A DNA stretch of 64,000 bases from Lepeophtheirus salmonis (GCF_016086655.4 NC_052134.2:37199971-37263970), one strand, 5' to 3'; positions 23,785-37,665 are shown, numbered from the stretch's first letter. Notes: generated by a model not told the origin, from the letters alone. Numbers and translations are program-made.

Positions 23785-26700
23785 TTTCTCATAAGTAAAA
23801 TATTGGATCCATAACTTAATTCAACATTGAGTTATGAGGTCTTAAAAATGAAGAAATGAAAACTTTGATAGATTTTGGATTAGTGATATATCATAAACCA
23901 GACCAATGATAAATAAGTATAATCATATCATTGAAAAACTATCATTAGAATAACAAAATGGATATTTATTTATTTTTATTTTTCTCATGAAAAAAAAAGA
24001 AGTCAATCATGGCTTTGTTTTTGCCCTTAAATATTTTAAGGTTAGCGTTCTTTCATTTCGTTTAAATTTTAAACATCTAAAGACAATTTCTTTTAGGAAA
24101 GTGTAGAGTAATAAGTTCATTGAATTATAGTAATGGTGTAATTACTATGAAAATCATAACTTCAGTTTTATATTAAAACTAAAAAGAAAAAAATGGTTTT
24201 ATCCAACATTTCATTATATACCAAAATACAATATATGTACCGAAAATACTACATAATTAAATGAAGTTATGATTTTTATAAATCATACCATTACTCCTAA
24301 TTTTATAGCTTTAAAGCTATATACTTTAAAGACAGTATTTATTATTGTTCTATTTTCAAACTGCTAAAATTACCAAAAAATCAAATAGCAGCAACCTTAA
24401 AATATTTGTATTAAAAAAAAAAAAGTTGTGGTTAACTTTTTTTTCCTCATAACATAAATATAAATAATTTATAATATTTGTTTAATAGCTTTTCAATGCT
24501 GTAATTTACTAAGTTTAGCGAAAAACGGTTAATGCGTCTGCTCTTTCTTATTTTTGTTCATTAATAATAATTCGTAGAGGTGTTGAAATCTCCCTCTAAT
24601 ATAAGAATTATCGCCTATATTTGGTGTAAATTGATTTAAAAATGCATAATAACATAAATATATATGAATTTAAATACGATTACAATATTTCCCCTGCACT
24701 AATGATATTTTAAGTGTAGAAGGGCCTGCTCTTTATGAGGAATAATTCATTTTATACTCCCAAAATCATATAACAGGCAGCTGATATTAAAAAGGGTCTT
24801 AATTCAGGTGTACCATATGTCTCACTTCCGCCTTCTCCTCGCACTCTTATTCAAATACCATCTTTATCCATATTTTATAGCTGGTAGGTAAAAAATTGTC
24901 CCCCTAGAACATATTTCAAACTTTCCCTCTCTCTTAGTAAAATTTTCATATTCCATTTCTGGTTCCTTCTATAATATTTTAAGTGAGTGCATAGAAAATT
25001 TGCATTAATTTGCTTGTTTTGATTTATGATATGATCAAATATAAGGATACATGTTGTTAATAGGAAGTCTCTATCGCATTAAGAGGAAATGGATACACGT
25101 CGAAGATAAGCAAATAATTCACAGTACAGCACCAGGAGGAAATCCTCGAATTTTTCCTTTTTCGAGTATTTAACTTTTTATTCATACTAAATAATGAAAT
25201 ACTTTCGCATTTGAAGTAAATAATGAAGCAGTTGTTATATTAATTTCAGATTAATATTAATACTATCCATTTATGCAAATTCAAAAAAATGGAATTTCCC
25301 TATAAATATATAAGATTTAAGATTACCTTTGTAATAGGGAGGGGAGGGGGCAATTGCTTCTCCACTAAGGGTAATAGGCTCTCCTTTTAAGGTCCAAAGT
25401 TGAACTGTTATTTGAACCTTGAGTCATTCAATTTGCCCCTTCATGGTTTTCTACCTTTAAGCTCTCCTGAAAAATTAATTATTATGTGTAGAAACGTAAA
25501 AATTGATAGAATTCCTGTGTGTAAAATTGTGCCTGAGAATTTGTCTTAAAAAAATATGTTAACTCTGAGAGAGCAAGCTTTAAGCCATAAAATGGCTTAA
25601 AACCCGTCAACCAGCGGCATATGAACAAATCACAAAATATATTTTGTTTACAAAATTATCGTAAGTGGGTTCGATTTCGAGTTTAGTTCGAACTCAAAGG
25701 AAAGTTTTCTCGTTATTCTGAGTGAATCTCCTAATATGTTCACGGGGTTCTACATCAATAACTTGGAATATCACTGAACATTTTACTCTTGAAGATCAAT
25801 TGTTTTAAAGTAAATATTAACTTATCCATAAAATATAGATTTAAGCTGACGTGGTAACAATTTTTTTTAACCATTAAATAATCAACAAATACATTTTTAG
25901 TTTTTTCGAACTTATGCTTCCTCGACTATTTTTATTGATTTCAATGCTCTCATTTCGTAATTTTTGTAGAAAATTATATAACTAATTTATAAACAAATGC
26001 TGCAATATATAAAGGGCAGTATAGAGAAAAACATAACTTTTTATGGATTCTTTTTTTCCCAAATATTTATCTCCTTTGCAATAAAAACAGTGCTTATATG
26101 ACGTTTTGACTCAAACATTCCCATTTTTTATCAACATTTTCGATAATGAGTTTGCACCTTTGACATCAAAATTACCGGAACAAATCCAAGGTGACTATAT
26201 TTAAGGTGTGTTGTTAAGAAATTCCTTAGCTTTTGTTTACAATTGTACTGGTGACATCACAGAAGAGCTAATGTAGAAGGAAATTCGATAAAACTTCGAT
26301 AATATTTGATAATATATAGTATTTTATTTTCTCATCAGTCAATACTATTAATGTAAATTTTTACCCTCCGACGATTACTGTACTAAAATTATTTTTTTTA
26401 AATAAATAAAAAGTTGTTTTTAATAAAAAATAGGTCAATACATAAATTTTCAAATAAATATACAAAAATAGTGGATATCTGATGGATTTGTACTGGTTGC
26501 CACATCACAAATACGCCTAATCTCTCTAGAACAAAATATTATCTTTGGAATAATATGAGTTAACACTGAACTTGGCTCTGTTTTGACGTCAGCCAAAAAG
26601 TTGTCACTAACGTCAACCAGACTGTGTTGCAAGTTTCTTATTGACAAACCTTATATATAGTCACCTTAAACAAATCGATAAAAACGAAATCTACGTGATT

Positions 26701-26785
26701 GGGGGTCACAGTATCAGGTAGATACATATTACTAAAGCCATACATTGGAAAGATGATGAATTTCATTTTACTGAATCTATTAGGT
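23785..26785. other. AT-rich sequence with one hairpin element, no gene seen
   Basis: Apart from the inverted repeat at 24126-24300, no exon, RNA gene or element could be supported. Frames such as 26450-26647 (minus) and 26638-26850 (minus) are unremarkable. Confidence 0.45.
24126..24300. repeat. Short inverted-repeat (MITE-like) element
   Basis: Arms of about 39-40 bases at 24126-24164 and 24262-24300 are imperfect reverse complements, sharing the blocks gtaatggt and aaaatcataacttca. They enclose roughly 97 bases of AT-rich sequence with no coding potential. This is the layout of a small non-autonomous DNA element. Confidence 0.5.
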
Positions 26786-26789
26786 ATAT

Positions 26790-26935
26790 GAAGGCTGTAT
26801 ATTTTTGATTTTTTTGTGAGTAACTGTGAATTTTTGAATGTTTTTTCCAAAAAAAATTAATATTTGAAATTTGTTTCCGAAAAACTTAATTTTCCAAAAA
26901 AATAAAAATTATCAACACCTATGCCCCCCCCCCTA
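26790..26935 (-). repeat. A/T-tract repeat family R5, copy
   Basis: This has the family's pattern of poly-T/poly-A blocks alternating with gaatttttgaa, taatatttgaa and taattttcc, ending in a C-run (cccccccccta). Related copies are at 28065-28290, 34080-34290, 39730-40010 and 47790-48255. Confidence 0.4.
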
Positions 26936-27366
26936 AAATATACACGTTTTTACAAGAAATAATCCTTTTTAGTTATTTTATAACTTTTGAAAGGTTGTTT
27001 ACTAAATTGTTTTGTATTACAAATTGCTATGTTTGTAAAAAAAAAATTAATTTGAAAGGCTGTGTGCAATATCGAAACATTGATCAATATATTTTAAATT
27101 TTATACCAATCTTCAACATATTTGGACTATGTCCTCCAATAGATTGCAACTTGTACGCAACACAGATATGGATACAAAAAAAGAGATGTGTATATAAAGT
27201 AATGCTTAGTGAAGATTTAAAAAAAAGTATCTAAGTCCCTTAAAAGCCATTGATCAATAATATTTCAACTTTTGAGACAAGGAAAGATAACAAAAATAAC
27301 AGTTTTTTTTATCAAAAATTTAAACATAATAGAAATATTTGAACTACATACTATTCCTAAGAAAAG

Positions 27367-27627
27367 ATGACTTGCAAAAATAAAACGACTGCAAAATTCA
27401 AATTGGGTTATTTATTATTCCTATTTAAAATACCAATAGACATATTCACCAGATATTTAGATGCTGTTGGTAGATTAAAAGTAGACGAAATAATTATATA
27501 AATGATTAAAAACGATTCAGAAATGGATTTGGCTGACTTTATATATGTCATGGCAGAATTTGGCGATATAATTGACAAAGTGCCACCTGAAAAAGATGAG
27601 GAAAGTCAAATATTCCAGAATGTTTAA
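27367..27627 (+). pseudogene. Two short in-frame ORFs split by one stop
   Basis: A 44-codon frame (27367-27501, starting MTCKNKTTAK) is followed directly and in the same frame by a 41-codon frame (27502-27627, containing MDLADFIYVMAEFGDIIDKV). Only a single TAA separates them. The second half is rich in Asp and Glu, unlike chance AT-rich translation. I do not recognise a family. It may be a coding relic with one nonsense mutation, or a terminal exon of an unseen gene. Confidence 0.25.
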
Positions 27628-28064
27628 CAAAATATTGCCAAGAAAACAGGCTTGAAATTCTTCATGTTGAAAGGTCCCATAATTTTAACTCATAAGTGAA
27701 CAAAATTACCAAATTCATATTCTTGTTTCCAACTCCATCTCGAGAAGGAATTGAATAGAAGAGGGTTTGTGAAGTGATAACCTCCAATATATCGATTCCT
27801 CCCATATCTCATATTATCTTGTCATTCATATTATGACGCCATTTTTATGAAACTGCCCTTCCTCCACTAAGAATCAGAGTGAGCATAGTGATGAATCAGA
27901 GTAAAAGAACAAAACCATTTATAACTATTTGGGAGTTAATTAAACTAAGCATTTCTTACTTAGTTTTCAAGACAGATGATGACGTCAAAAAACTTTTAAA
28001 TTCTTCACTAGCTCATTCATCCCTTTAGTATATACAAAGATTATATGTATATATATTGACAGGG

Positions 28065-28290
28065 GCTTGGTTTTTGGAATTTTTTTTGAAAAAAAAATCC
28101 AAATATTAAAATTTTTTTTTGGGAAACAAATTTCAAAAATACAGAACTCCTCACAAAAAAATAAATTATTTAGAAAAAAACTTCAAAAATTAAATTTTTT
28201 TTAAACACAATTTGAGAAATTTATTTTTTTTAAATTAAAATTCAAATATTAAATTTAAGAAATATCTAGTAAAAATCTTAAATTCCTTTG
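28065..28290 (+). repeat. A/T-tract repeat family R5, copy
   Basis: Blocks of aaattttttt and aaaaaattcaaatattaaat alternate as in the copies at 34080, 39730 and (inverted) 47790. No coding potential. Confidence 0.45.
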
Positions 28291-28925
28291 GGGGATACTC
28301 CTGATATATTACAAATACCTGGGTAAAAACGGCTAGACACCTATAATTGAGGATTATGATTTTTTTTTTTTTACATGCCGGCAATAAATTATCTGGAGGG
28401 TATAATTTTTTGTTGGAAAGACACGATAATTTTTTCATTGAAGTTCCGGTTAGGAGTCCACAGGTACGGGTATTACTCCAACCCATACCTAGTATTAACC
28501 AGGCTTGTGAAAAATGAAACTTACTGGCATTTAGCAGAACGCTCTTTATATGAAAGGAACATGGATTTGTTTTAAACGTTGAATGCTAAAAGTGGGAGTT
28601 TAGAGTTCTGTTCTACTAATTCTTGCAGCATTTACTCTTATAATTTAAATCACTTGCATAATCAGTGTTTACACATTTAAAAAAATTGTCTTTCGAAGAT
28701 ACGTTCAGAACATCTTTTGAAATTTTTTCTAAAATTATTATTTGCCAAGAGTCCAACGCTTATTCACAGAATCCTTTTCTTTCTGTATTTTTAGCCTTTT
28801 GCCGGATTTATATTGACTTAATTGTCTTTACTGAAAAAAAAGATTCAAGTAACGGAACTACTTCTTTAGATTTAATATAACCACAAGTTCACTGCATATG
28901 TAAAATTTAAAATTTACAACTAATA

Positions 28926-30445
28926 CGCAACCTACCTACCTATATAAACTATATGATCACACTTATCTAAATTATTATCTATTATTCATTCCAAATTAGA
29001 ATAGCAAAAATGTATATTGAAAATTTACACATAAATATTTTTTTACATTTATTTCTTAAATAAGAAATAGATTCAGAAAATACTGCATTTTTACAGTAGT
29101 TGTTAAAAAATAATTACTATCAAAACTGTTTCCTATAGGTTTAATCATATTCAGAAATGCTGGGAATTAAGGAAACAAATCAGCACATAACATATTAATA
29201 AATAATATGTATTTATATTACTTTTAAATTCTTGGCATTTGATTTAATATTATAATTATTATGTATTCGATCTTATTGTTAGTCAAATATCAAAAGATAA
29301 TAAAAATATTAAATGACTAAATTACGCATTAAAGTCTTGTGATAAAGGGTTTACTTAGAATTATGTATTAAAATAAATTTTTAGGAAGGAAATAGGGAAT
29401 TATTTATGGACACTATGATATCGAAGATAGATTGTATCATATACTAGCAAAGGGTTACCTGGTGTTGCTCAGGCCAAGGAAGGAGCGGGAAATTACATTG
29501 ACAATGGTCAATTTTATTTTTACTTAATGTTTAGATCCCGTCGTTCCGGGTGAGCATTATAATAAAGCACCTGTATATTATATAAAATTATGAATTAAAA
29601 GAAAATGTGATATAAACATACCAACATATATGCCTAAAAAATGTGTCTAGATGAGAAATAAGTGTTTTATTTTTGTCAAAAAAATGGTCAATTCATAATT
29701 CCCAAATAAAATTCAAAAAACTATTTTTACTAAATTTGCAAAAAAAAAAAAAAAGTAGAAAATAGTATTTGTTGGCATTGTAAAGAGTAAACAGGAACAA
29801 AAAACAACCAAAAAAAATATATTTTGCACAAAAGTTATGGAAAATAATGTTATCGAAAAATATCCCTAGATAACTGGTTCATTTTTGCAAATATTGCAAA
29901 TCTATGTAATAAAATGTTCTACAAATTGAAAATACTGTAATGTTGAGGTTTAAAATTTTATGTCTAGTTTGCATAGTTTTGTGGGATTTCTTCTTAAAAA
30001 TTGATAATTGAGGTTTTGATGAAAAAATTTAACAAAAATTATATATTCAGAAAATGACGGATATTTCAACAAAACACAAATCTTTATGTGTGAAATGTAT
30101 ATGAAAACTAATCTCCAGACGAAATTTGTACAAACTTTATTTTGTTACGAATCCAATAATCCATTGGAAATCCATTTTTTTGCACCTGAAAAAAAACAAA
30201 AAAACTTCTTTACCGATTTCTTCTTTTGCCCATTACTTTTTTGAAACTTAATAAATTTAGAAAACTTAGTTATTCGTATAGTTGTTTTTTGAGACGCGCA
30301 TCACTTTTTGATTTATAATTCAATCCCTTATCTAGTCTCTTTGAGCTCCAAAATCAATTTTTGTGATTTGGGTATAGAATGAGCCACTCTTAAACTCTCT
30401 ATTTTTTTTTGAACTATTGTAACTCTTCTGTGCTACTATAATATT
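28926..30445 (+). repeat. 1.5 kb direct repeat, copy B
   Basis: Second copy of the segment at 22278-23780, same orientation. Differences seen by eye include scattered substitutions, a 12-14 base deletion near 29090 and a small insertion near 29810. The frame open in copy A at 22335-22553 is interrupted here. Different bases flank the two copies, which supports insertion or duplication of a discrete unit rather than one long block. Confidence 0.85.
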
Positions 30446-30449
30446 TGAC

Positions 30450-33400
30450 GATAGATATAATTTATAAACAGATTCAAACAGTAGCAGATATAGGATGCAT
30501 TGTTGGGTTAAATATTTAGGTACATGACTGAGTAAAACTAAGGAGTTTCTAAAGGTAAATAGGCGACAAGCATACCAATGTGGAAAAACAATCAACTTGA
30601 ATTCTGATAGATCTAAAAAAATTCTTTGCTCAAAGTTCATATTTTTTGTAGTGTTATTATTTAGAATGGAATTTTTGTAGAGAAAAAAAATCGTTTTGTT
30701 TTCTTCACACACTACAAAACAACCATCTCAATTAATAGTTTTTCTATTTTTTTATCGAGGATGCGTGATAGGGTGAACCTGATTTAGGTACATTATTATT
30801 ACAACTCTTTTGTCATCTGTTTCCTTAAGGTGAATTCACTGACGTATATACACAGAGGAAAATAATATTATCCACTAGTTTGTTTAAAAAAAAGAAACCC
30901 AAAATTAAAGATGGGTACCCTGACAATTTGAAGAATGTTTGGGAGGAGAGCTGCTTAGTTGTGATGACGTGTCATTAAATTGGCTGCAAGCAGCTATACA
31001 ACTAAGGAAATAAACACAAATCCCATTATGTTTTTGTCTTTTAAACCCTAGTTTTTAATAGTTCAATGAAATTCTTGGATATTATAAGGGTTTAGTAAAA
31101 TTCCTAAGTAAAAGGGGTATTAAAAGAATTCACTAAAATTTTAATAATTTTCGTGCAATCCTGTGATATATATGTAGAGTATATACATTTTGCTAAAGGG
31201 GATGGTTTTAAAAGTACCCTTGCTTAATTGAAAAAAAAAACTCAATTTTTTTTTATGTTCTATAGTTTTTTTGTTCAGTTGTTTCCAATTATTTTTTTAT
31301 GACATAATGTTGATTAGTTGTGTAAATAATTATTATCTATAGGATTTATAAAGTCAGATTGACAGAGTTTTTATGCTATTTTTTTATAAGATAAAGGTAA
31401 GTTTTCGTACATATAAGTATTCTCTAGTAAAGGTTTTGAAATTGGAATCGAGAAACGTAATTTTAAAAAAAGAGGAAAGCAGAATCATAATTACAAATTC
31501 AAAATATACTTGGCTTTTGTTTTACTTTAGGAAAAAGGTTTCCTACATTTACTATTAAGGATTATAATTAGATAATAGTACTTTAGCTAGAGCAAGGGCT
31601 CTCAATTTCTTTAATTTATCCATCCCTCAGTGAAACTTTCAAAATTTAAATCGGCTACCTACACAAGTTAGGGTAAATATCATTTTTTTATTTTTTTCAA
31701 AATAAAGATTTAATGTTTGTTAAGAACGAAAGACTTGTATTGTAAAAGTCAATTAGTTTTCATAAAATGTGCCAATCAGGACAAGTGATTCAAAACAGGG
31801 CACTCCAAAGTTATCAAAGTAATAAAAAAAGTTTCAAAATTTCCAAGAAATGCTCTTTCTAAAATAACGTTTTAAAAAATCCGAGACAAAATTATTTTAG
31901 TATAATTAGCTCCTCCCCGCCAAAAAAATACATTACACCTGAGGATTCTGCAATAAAGAAAAGGTTGGCAAATACATTATTGTCCTAGACCATGGAGAAT
32001 ATATTATAGAATAACAATGTTTCATTTGCGTCATTCTATAAAAACACCCTCAAGCAATATATATTTATCAATGGCCTAGACAGGCTGATTTTATCAGTAT
32101 AATGGTGCAAAAGATTAAACATAGATCACTCATTTTCTTCGTAAATCAATAGAAAAAAAAATACAAATTATAATCTGAAATTTATAACAGACCCGTATTC
32201 ATAGTTGGACCTAGTCGGACAAGACCCTGATAAAAATTAATGTTCCTCGTAGAAAAAATTAAACTTTGATTTGTAATAAATTGGTTTATATGTGCCCCAG
32301 GATTGGATATGTTTTTTTCTGCTCCCATTTGTAAAATAGGTATTATACCCTTAAAATTATGATTACTTATCAGAAAATGGTCTTTTTTTTAATATACCCA
32401 TTCCATTTATATACTTGTCTTTGTTGACAAGTCCAAGTTATAGTCAATTTTCAATTTAGTCGAGTTCAAGTCCTCAGAAAATAAAAGTTATTTAAAGAGT
32501 AAAAAATTGAAATGACTTTCAAGTCCAAGTCGAGTTGAAAGGATCGAGTCTAGGTTCCTACCTCTACAATTAGTCATATAATTTATTGATAGTTATTTCT
32601 ATGAAGTCAAGGGTCTCACCCTCAATCCACCCATGTTTGAATTCCCTTAGATGGGATAATATCTGGAATCTTGATCATTGATGTGAATAATGTATTTATT
32701 ATTTAAACACTGGATCCTATAATTCTAAAATATGAGTCCAATTAAGTAGAATCTAAAAGGGGAAAAATAATTCATGCAGGTAATTTAGGTTCTCAAATTT
32801 GAAGCAGTAATAAAATCAGAAGTAGAATAACCCTTATAAAACTTAGTAAATTACACTTTGTCTCAATGATTCTTCAAAATAAATATAGTCCTTCCTATAT
32901 ATTTACATAATCATATTATAGGGACACATTTGTCCAATTGGATAAATAACTTTTTAACTAAGTCAGTGGGCCCCTTTTTACTTTACGTAAAAGCTGTTAA
33001 GGTTCTTCTTTCACACACGAAATATAATGGATTTATTAGAGGTGACCACACCCCGAACGAATGCGGAAGTTTTTTCCCCTTCTTTTTTTGGTATCCACTA
33101 TCCAACAACCCACTTTTGTTGTTTTTGTGCTTTAAGCACTACGCAGTCTGACATATATTATCATTGTAATAATGTATTTTTTTCATTTTAAATATAAAAT
33201 AAAATAGATACTCCAATTTAAAAGTTCATAGTTATTATGGATTCCCTATGATGCTTCTTAGTCCCGATATGTTTTCAATGGGACTGATGCTTATTAATAT
33301 GAATGCATATTAATTAGGGATGTTTCACAAATATTTTTTGAATCGAGTTTTTCAAATTAATTTTGAATAAACTCAAGTATTCCCGAGTTTTATTCGTACT

Positions 33401-34075
33401 CATGGTACAAATCATTACTCTATGTCCCCCTGATGGTTATTTTTCCAAATAATAAATGAAGTAAAAGTACTTTAAATAAGGTCATGTATAATTTATTTTA
33501 TTATTTTCTAAATATTACATCCTTCCCAAAGGTTTACCCAAATAAAAAAATTCTCTAAGTAACTCTGAGTATATACAAAATTTTATAATACATTCATACG
33601 GAATAAACAGTTATAGGACAATAGACTGAAAACAAAAAGGGCAATTTTTTGAATGTACATTTAGGATAATTGGCCCAAAAATAATTTCTGAATATATTTT
33701 CTATTGCAATATATAATTCAATTTAAAATTATAGTATAATAAATATGTATTATACATACGCTATATATGTCATATATGTAAATTAAATAGAGCAATATTG
33801 CCGAAAAATATTTTTCTAAATTATATTCATTAATGATAATCAATAGAATCCAATGAAAAATTATTACGATAAAATAATAAGGTGAATTAGCATTTAAATG
33901 AATCAGTTGCTCGCCATGGTGGTCAATCAGCTAGTTTAGCACTTGTCCAACCGTCAAAATAGTATTCCGATGGTACAAATGTTCCGTACACGATTAAGAG
34001 TTTCATGGCAATATATGCTGATACTTTTCTTCCAGCACAGTTATGGATGGTTGATTCAAGTTGTACAACTATTTT
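30450..34075. other. AT-rich sequence, no gene seen
   Basis: No exon or RNA gene could be supported. Short aagtccaagtcgag-type quasi-repeats occur at 32420-32560. The 126-codon minus frame at 30332-30712 runs from the end of repeat copy B into unique sequence and shows no domain. Confidence 0.45.
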
Positions 34076-34079
34076 TGAC

Positions 34080-34290
34080 TTTTCAAATATTAAATTTTCT
34101 ATTCACAAAAAAAAATTGGAAAAAAAAAATTCTAATATTAAATTTTTGGGAAATAAATATAAATGATTCATAGCTATTTACAAAAATTAAACTTTGGGAA
34201 AAAAATAATAATAAAAAGCAAAACTTCCTTTATTCTTTTGGGGTGGGGGAGGCTACATTCCCTCCAACCCAACCCCTGAGGATACCCTTG
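34080..34290 (+). repeat. A/T-tract repeat family R5, copy
   Basis: It has the same alternation of aatattaaattt, poly-A and attcata.gctattcacaaaaat blocks as the copies at 28065 and 39730, followed by a G-rich ttttggggtgggggag end. Confidence 0.45.
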
Positions 34291-34294
34291 GCTT

Positions 34295-36050
34295 AGTTAT
34301 ACAGTGTTTCACTTAGAGCATATATGTTCCACAGTATTTTTCTCTTGGCACGCTGTTTTACCCATCTATGTGCCTGCCATACCGACAATAAAACACAATA
34401 TCAATATATTTTATCTAATTTATCAGAACTCAACTAATTTTTTTCTTCTAATAGGACTCTAAGCTATCAAAATTATCCATAAAAAATTGCGAGTATAGAT
34501 AAAAGATTTAGTCTTAAGCAGTAAAGCGTTTTCTTGTGAGGAAAACATTGTTGATGTTGGTCATTTTAGGCGCCTATACAACCAAGTTTTATAATAATAA
34601 AAACCTTTTTTTTTGTTAAAATTTAGGAAGAAAGTCAAATATTAGAATGCAATATGGGACAAACAAATAAAAAATATTATACCTTTTTTGTGTATCAAAA
34701 ATCTATCACTCGATTGCATAGTTATATTACATATCTAACTCTACAAATGTATTAAAAATAAATTATTAAATCATTATTTACATATTGTAGACAATAAATT
34801 TACAATTAATGAAAAAAATAAGATTTTTTTTTCATGATTTGAATATTCTTGTATTTAATCGATAAAAAATACTAATTTTGATACTTCATAGGGATTTTCA
34901 TATATATTACTTTGATTTAATTCAAGTCATTTTTATATTCTTAAAGCCATTTGATGGAGTATGTAGTAATATCACCTTTGAGCCCCGAGATGGCGTCTCC
35001 TACAATTATGATACAATTTATGACTTCAGTGAACAGCTCTGTAATTAATATATTTTTTATGCCCACGAACCGAGTTTTTTTGGAATTTTTTGATAACTTC
35101 TTAAACTCAAATTCCCATTGGAGAGTTTTACTCCTGACATATCACTAGCTATAATCTTAGAAATGTAAAATATTATTTGTGAAGAAACAGTAATATTAAA
35201 TTATATATTTACTAATCTGATTTAAAAAAATAATTAACAAATTGTGTATAGAAGTGGAATTTAATAATTTCTTATTAATCTTAAACAATCGTGCTAAAAC
35301 TTGGTTTTTAGGTATATTTTTTCGAAGAAGGTGTCATTTTGATCAATATTTGGGACTAACTATATAACTTAATATGTTTATTGTTTCAGCCATCTGTTAA
35401 ATGGAGATTCTACCTTAGAATGTTTAGATGAAGTGAATTTGCTCCTTTTTTTTTTTTTTTTTTAAATGACTGTAATACAACTGTATAAATTTTGACACTT
35501 TTGAAATATACATTTCGTCAATTTATATATCTTTTCAGTAGAATATATTTTATTTTGACTGACAATTAGTAAAACCGCTAAAAGGATTAGCTAAAATCTC
35601 ATTTCATAGTTGAGGGAGGGAGACAATAATGTCTGGCTTCGTGAAAGAGTTATATATCCCATTGGACGAATTGATCCAAATAATATGATTATACAAATGT
35701 AAGAAAGACTGCATGATATATTTTATACTGAAAAATAATTTACATGTATTTTATTTTATCTTGTTTGAAATAACTATTAGAGGAGAAACATGTCCCCCTG
35801 CCTCATCGGGATTTAGGACCAAGGTAAAACAAAAAAAATACTCACAATTAATACACATAATATCCATTTACATATTATATTCATGTGTTGTTAAATATTA
35901 TATATTCGGAATATATGTTTGATTCGATATCTCGAAACCTTTTCCTTATCAAACTTATTATGTCCGTAGGAGTTTTGTTGGGAGGGGAGGGAAAAACACT
36001 AATCAGTTTGAATAGTAGTAAAACGAATAGGTTTAGCTCATTAATTTAAT
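34295..36050. other. AT-rich sequence, no gene seen
   Basis: No supported exon. An actcgagtttt...ctgacatatcactag-like stretch at 35065-35150 resembles others at 33310-33400 and 62745-62812 and may be an old element end. Confidence 0.45.
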
Positions 36051-36059
36051 TACAAATAT

Positions 36060-36320
36060 TTTTTTTCACTTACAAAAAAGTATGGCTTGTATCGAACTGT
36101 CAGCTGTTGATATTTCTGCTTCTTTTCTCGTAGTTAGTGTTCTGAACATTGATTGGTTGAATGAAACTGTGTTCTTTTGACACCGTGATTAATTCCAAGT
36201 AATTATTGAATAATCATTCCACAGTTGGCAAGAATTGGCTAACCAACAATTGATTTTGGGTCTTTTCGGAAGAGAGGTTATGTAATACAATAAAGTTAAC
36301 TACTTGCTACAGAGTTGACA
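36060..36320 (-). repeat. Dispersed repeat family R1, inverted copy
   Basis: The plus strand reads gaactgtcagctgttgatat, then gttctgaacattgattggtt, then ccacagttggcaagaattgg, and ends with atgtaatacaataaagtta. This is the reverse complement order of the copy at 7925-8225. Confidence 0.55.
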
Positions 36321-36654
36321 TAAAATGCCAATTATGAAATGATCTATTTATATTTGATATTATTTCCTATTGCTGTTCTAGAATATTATGTATTGCCGTA
36401 ATCACAGTTTTATTATTGGATTCCTAACCATTATTAGGTCGATAATTTCTACTATTGAAAAAAAAATAGAAAAATAAAAATTGCCCCTCATCGATATTTC
36501 TTTAAATGTGTATAAAGTTTAGTTTTTAATCATATGTGTATGATTAATTAATGAAGTAATTGGTTAATTAATATGTTCTTGTCGTTTCAACTATCCAGTA
36601 AAATAAACGGATAAATCAACAAAAATAGAGAATATATGTAATAATTATCTTACT

Positions 36655-37107
36655 GTTGCAATTAAAGTAAGAAATTTGTTAATATGCAAAATAGCTAGTT
36701 AATGTGCATAATAACTGAACTAGACCGTCAATGTGCATAATAACTGAAAAAACCTTTAATGATCAAGATTATTGATATTATAAATTTGCCATTATCTTTA
36801 GAGACCCTTTCAAGAGACACAAATTGATGCTCAGTATCAATTGCATGCATGCATGTCCAGCATGTCCACAGAGCTTGATGTAGAGTCTGTACCCTTCTTT
36901 AATTCATGTATTACAATCAAAGTCACCATCCACTGTAACTCCAGCTGACATCCTGGCCCACGGGTTGTCTTGCATGCCTACGCGACTAACAAACGGGTTG
37001 CAACCACCACCAATTCATGTAATATCATCAAAGACGCCATCCACAAAAGACCTGGTTGATGTCCTAACCCTCGGGTTGTTTTGTGTGCCAGCTTGACTAA
37101 CAAACGG
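36655..37107 (+). repeat. Repeat family R3, copy 1, with nested tandem units
   Basis: It matches 54850-55245 in the same orientation, with more divergence than the 1.5 kb pair. The first part has several units of about 20-25 bases built on aatgtgcataataactgaa (36690-36750). The second part has two units of about 100-110 bases (about 36900-37000 and 37010-37107), each with aattcatgta, gccatccac, a gatgtcctaaccc-like block and gactaacaaacggg. No coding frame is seen. Confidence 0.7.
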
Positions 37108-37539
37108 GGAGGGGCGGATCCAAATTTACCCTTTGATATCGGCATATACCGATTTTAATATTATAAGAATGTGTAGTCACTTTGGTTTTCAGTTATAAAC
37201 ATATTTGGACTTGGGGGTGGTTTACAACCCATTTTTGTCACGTAGGTTCAAATCCGTTTGTTAGTCGTAGCTTGCACTTCATCTGTACCAGATGGAAGCT
37301 TGGGAACACAAAGTAATTTGGAAATTCCTTTTCCAGAAATTATTATTGGAAGACGATTGACCATATATTTTCCAATTAGATTGGACATCATTTTACCAAC
37401 ACAATGGATTACCAGAGGAACGTTAAATCGGAAATTATTCTTAATATTTTTTGATTATTTTAATCTACATTCAAATATCTTACTACGAGTAGTGAGTGCT
37501 TTTGATAAAGAGCAAACTCATTAATGTTTTTGCCCATAC

Positions 37540-37665
37540 TCATGATTGACTCTGCTAATATAAAAACACCTTTTCGATTAGACACTTTTGTGCCATCAAG
37601 AGCTGATGCAACTTCTGGAGTAATTAAAGTTTATCTTCCTCTTTTAAAGTTGGATTAAGTAGACC
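37540..37665 (+). other. Short unassigned coding-like frame
   Basis: From an ATG near 37543, 38 codons run to TAA with mixed codon use (a segment reads TPFRLDTFVPSRADATSG). The upstream frame at 37258-37524 is also open (88 codons). Neither shows a known domain. They could be remnants of one decayed gene upstream of the gypsy relic. Confidence 0.15.

Noticed and set aside
28235..28880. Several 66-83 codon frames on both strands
   Set aside because: AT-driven composition, mutual overlap and no domain; not enough to call an exon.
36680..36760. Short tandem units considered as a CRISPR array
   Set aside because: Units are adjacent and degenerate with no unique spacers, and the DNA is eukaryotic.
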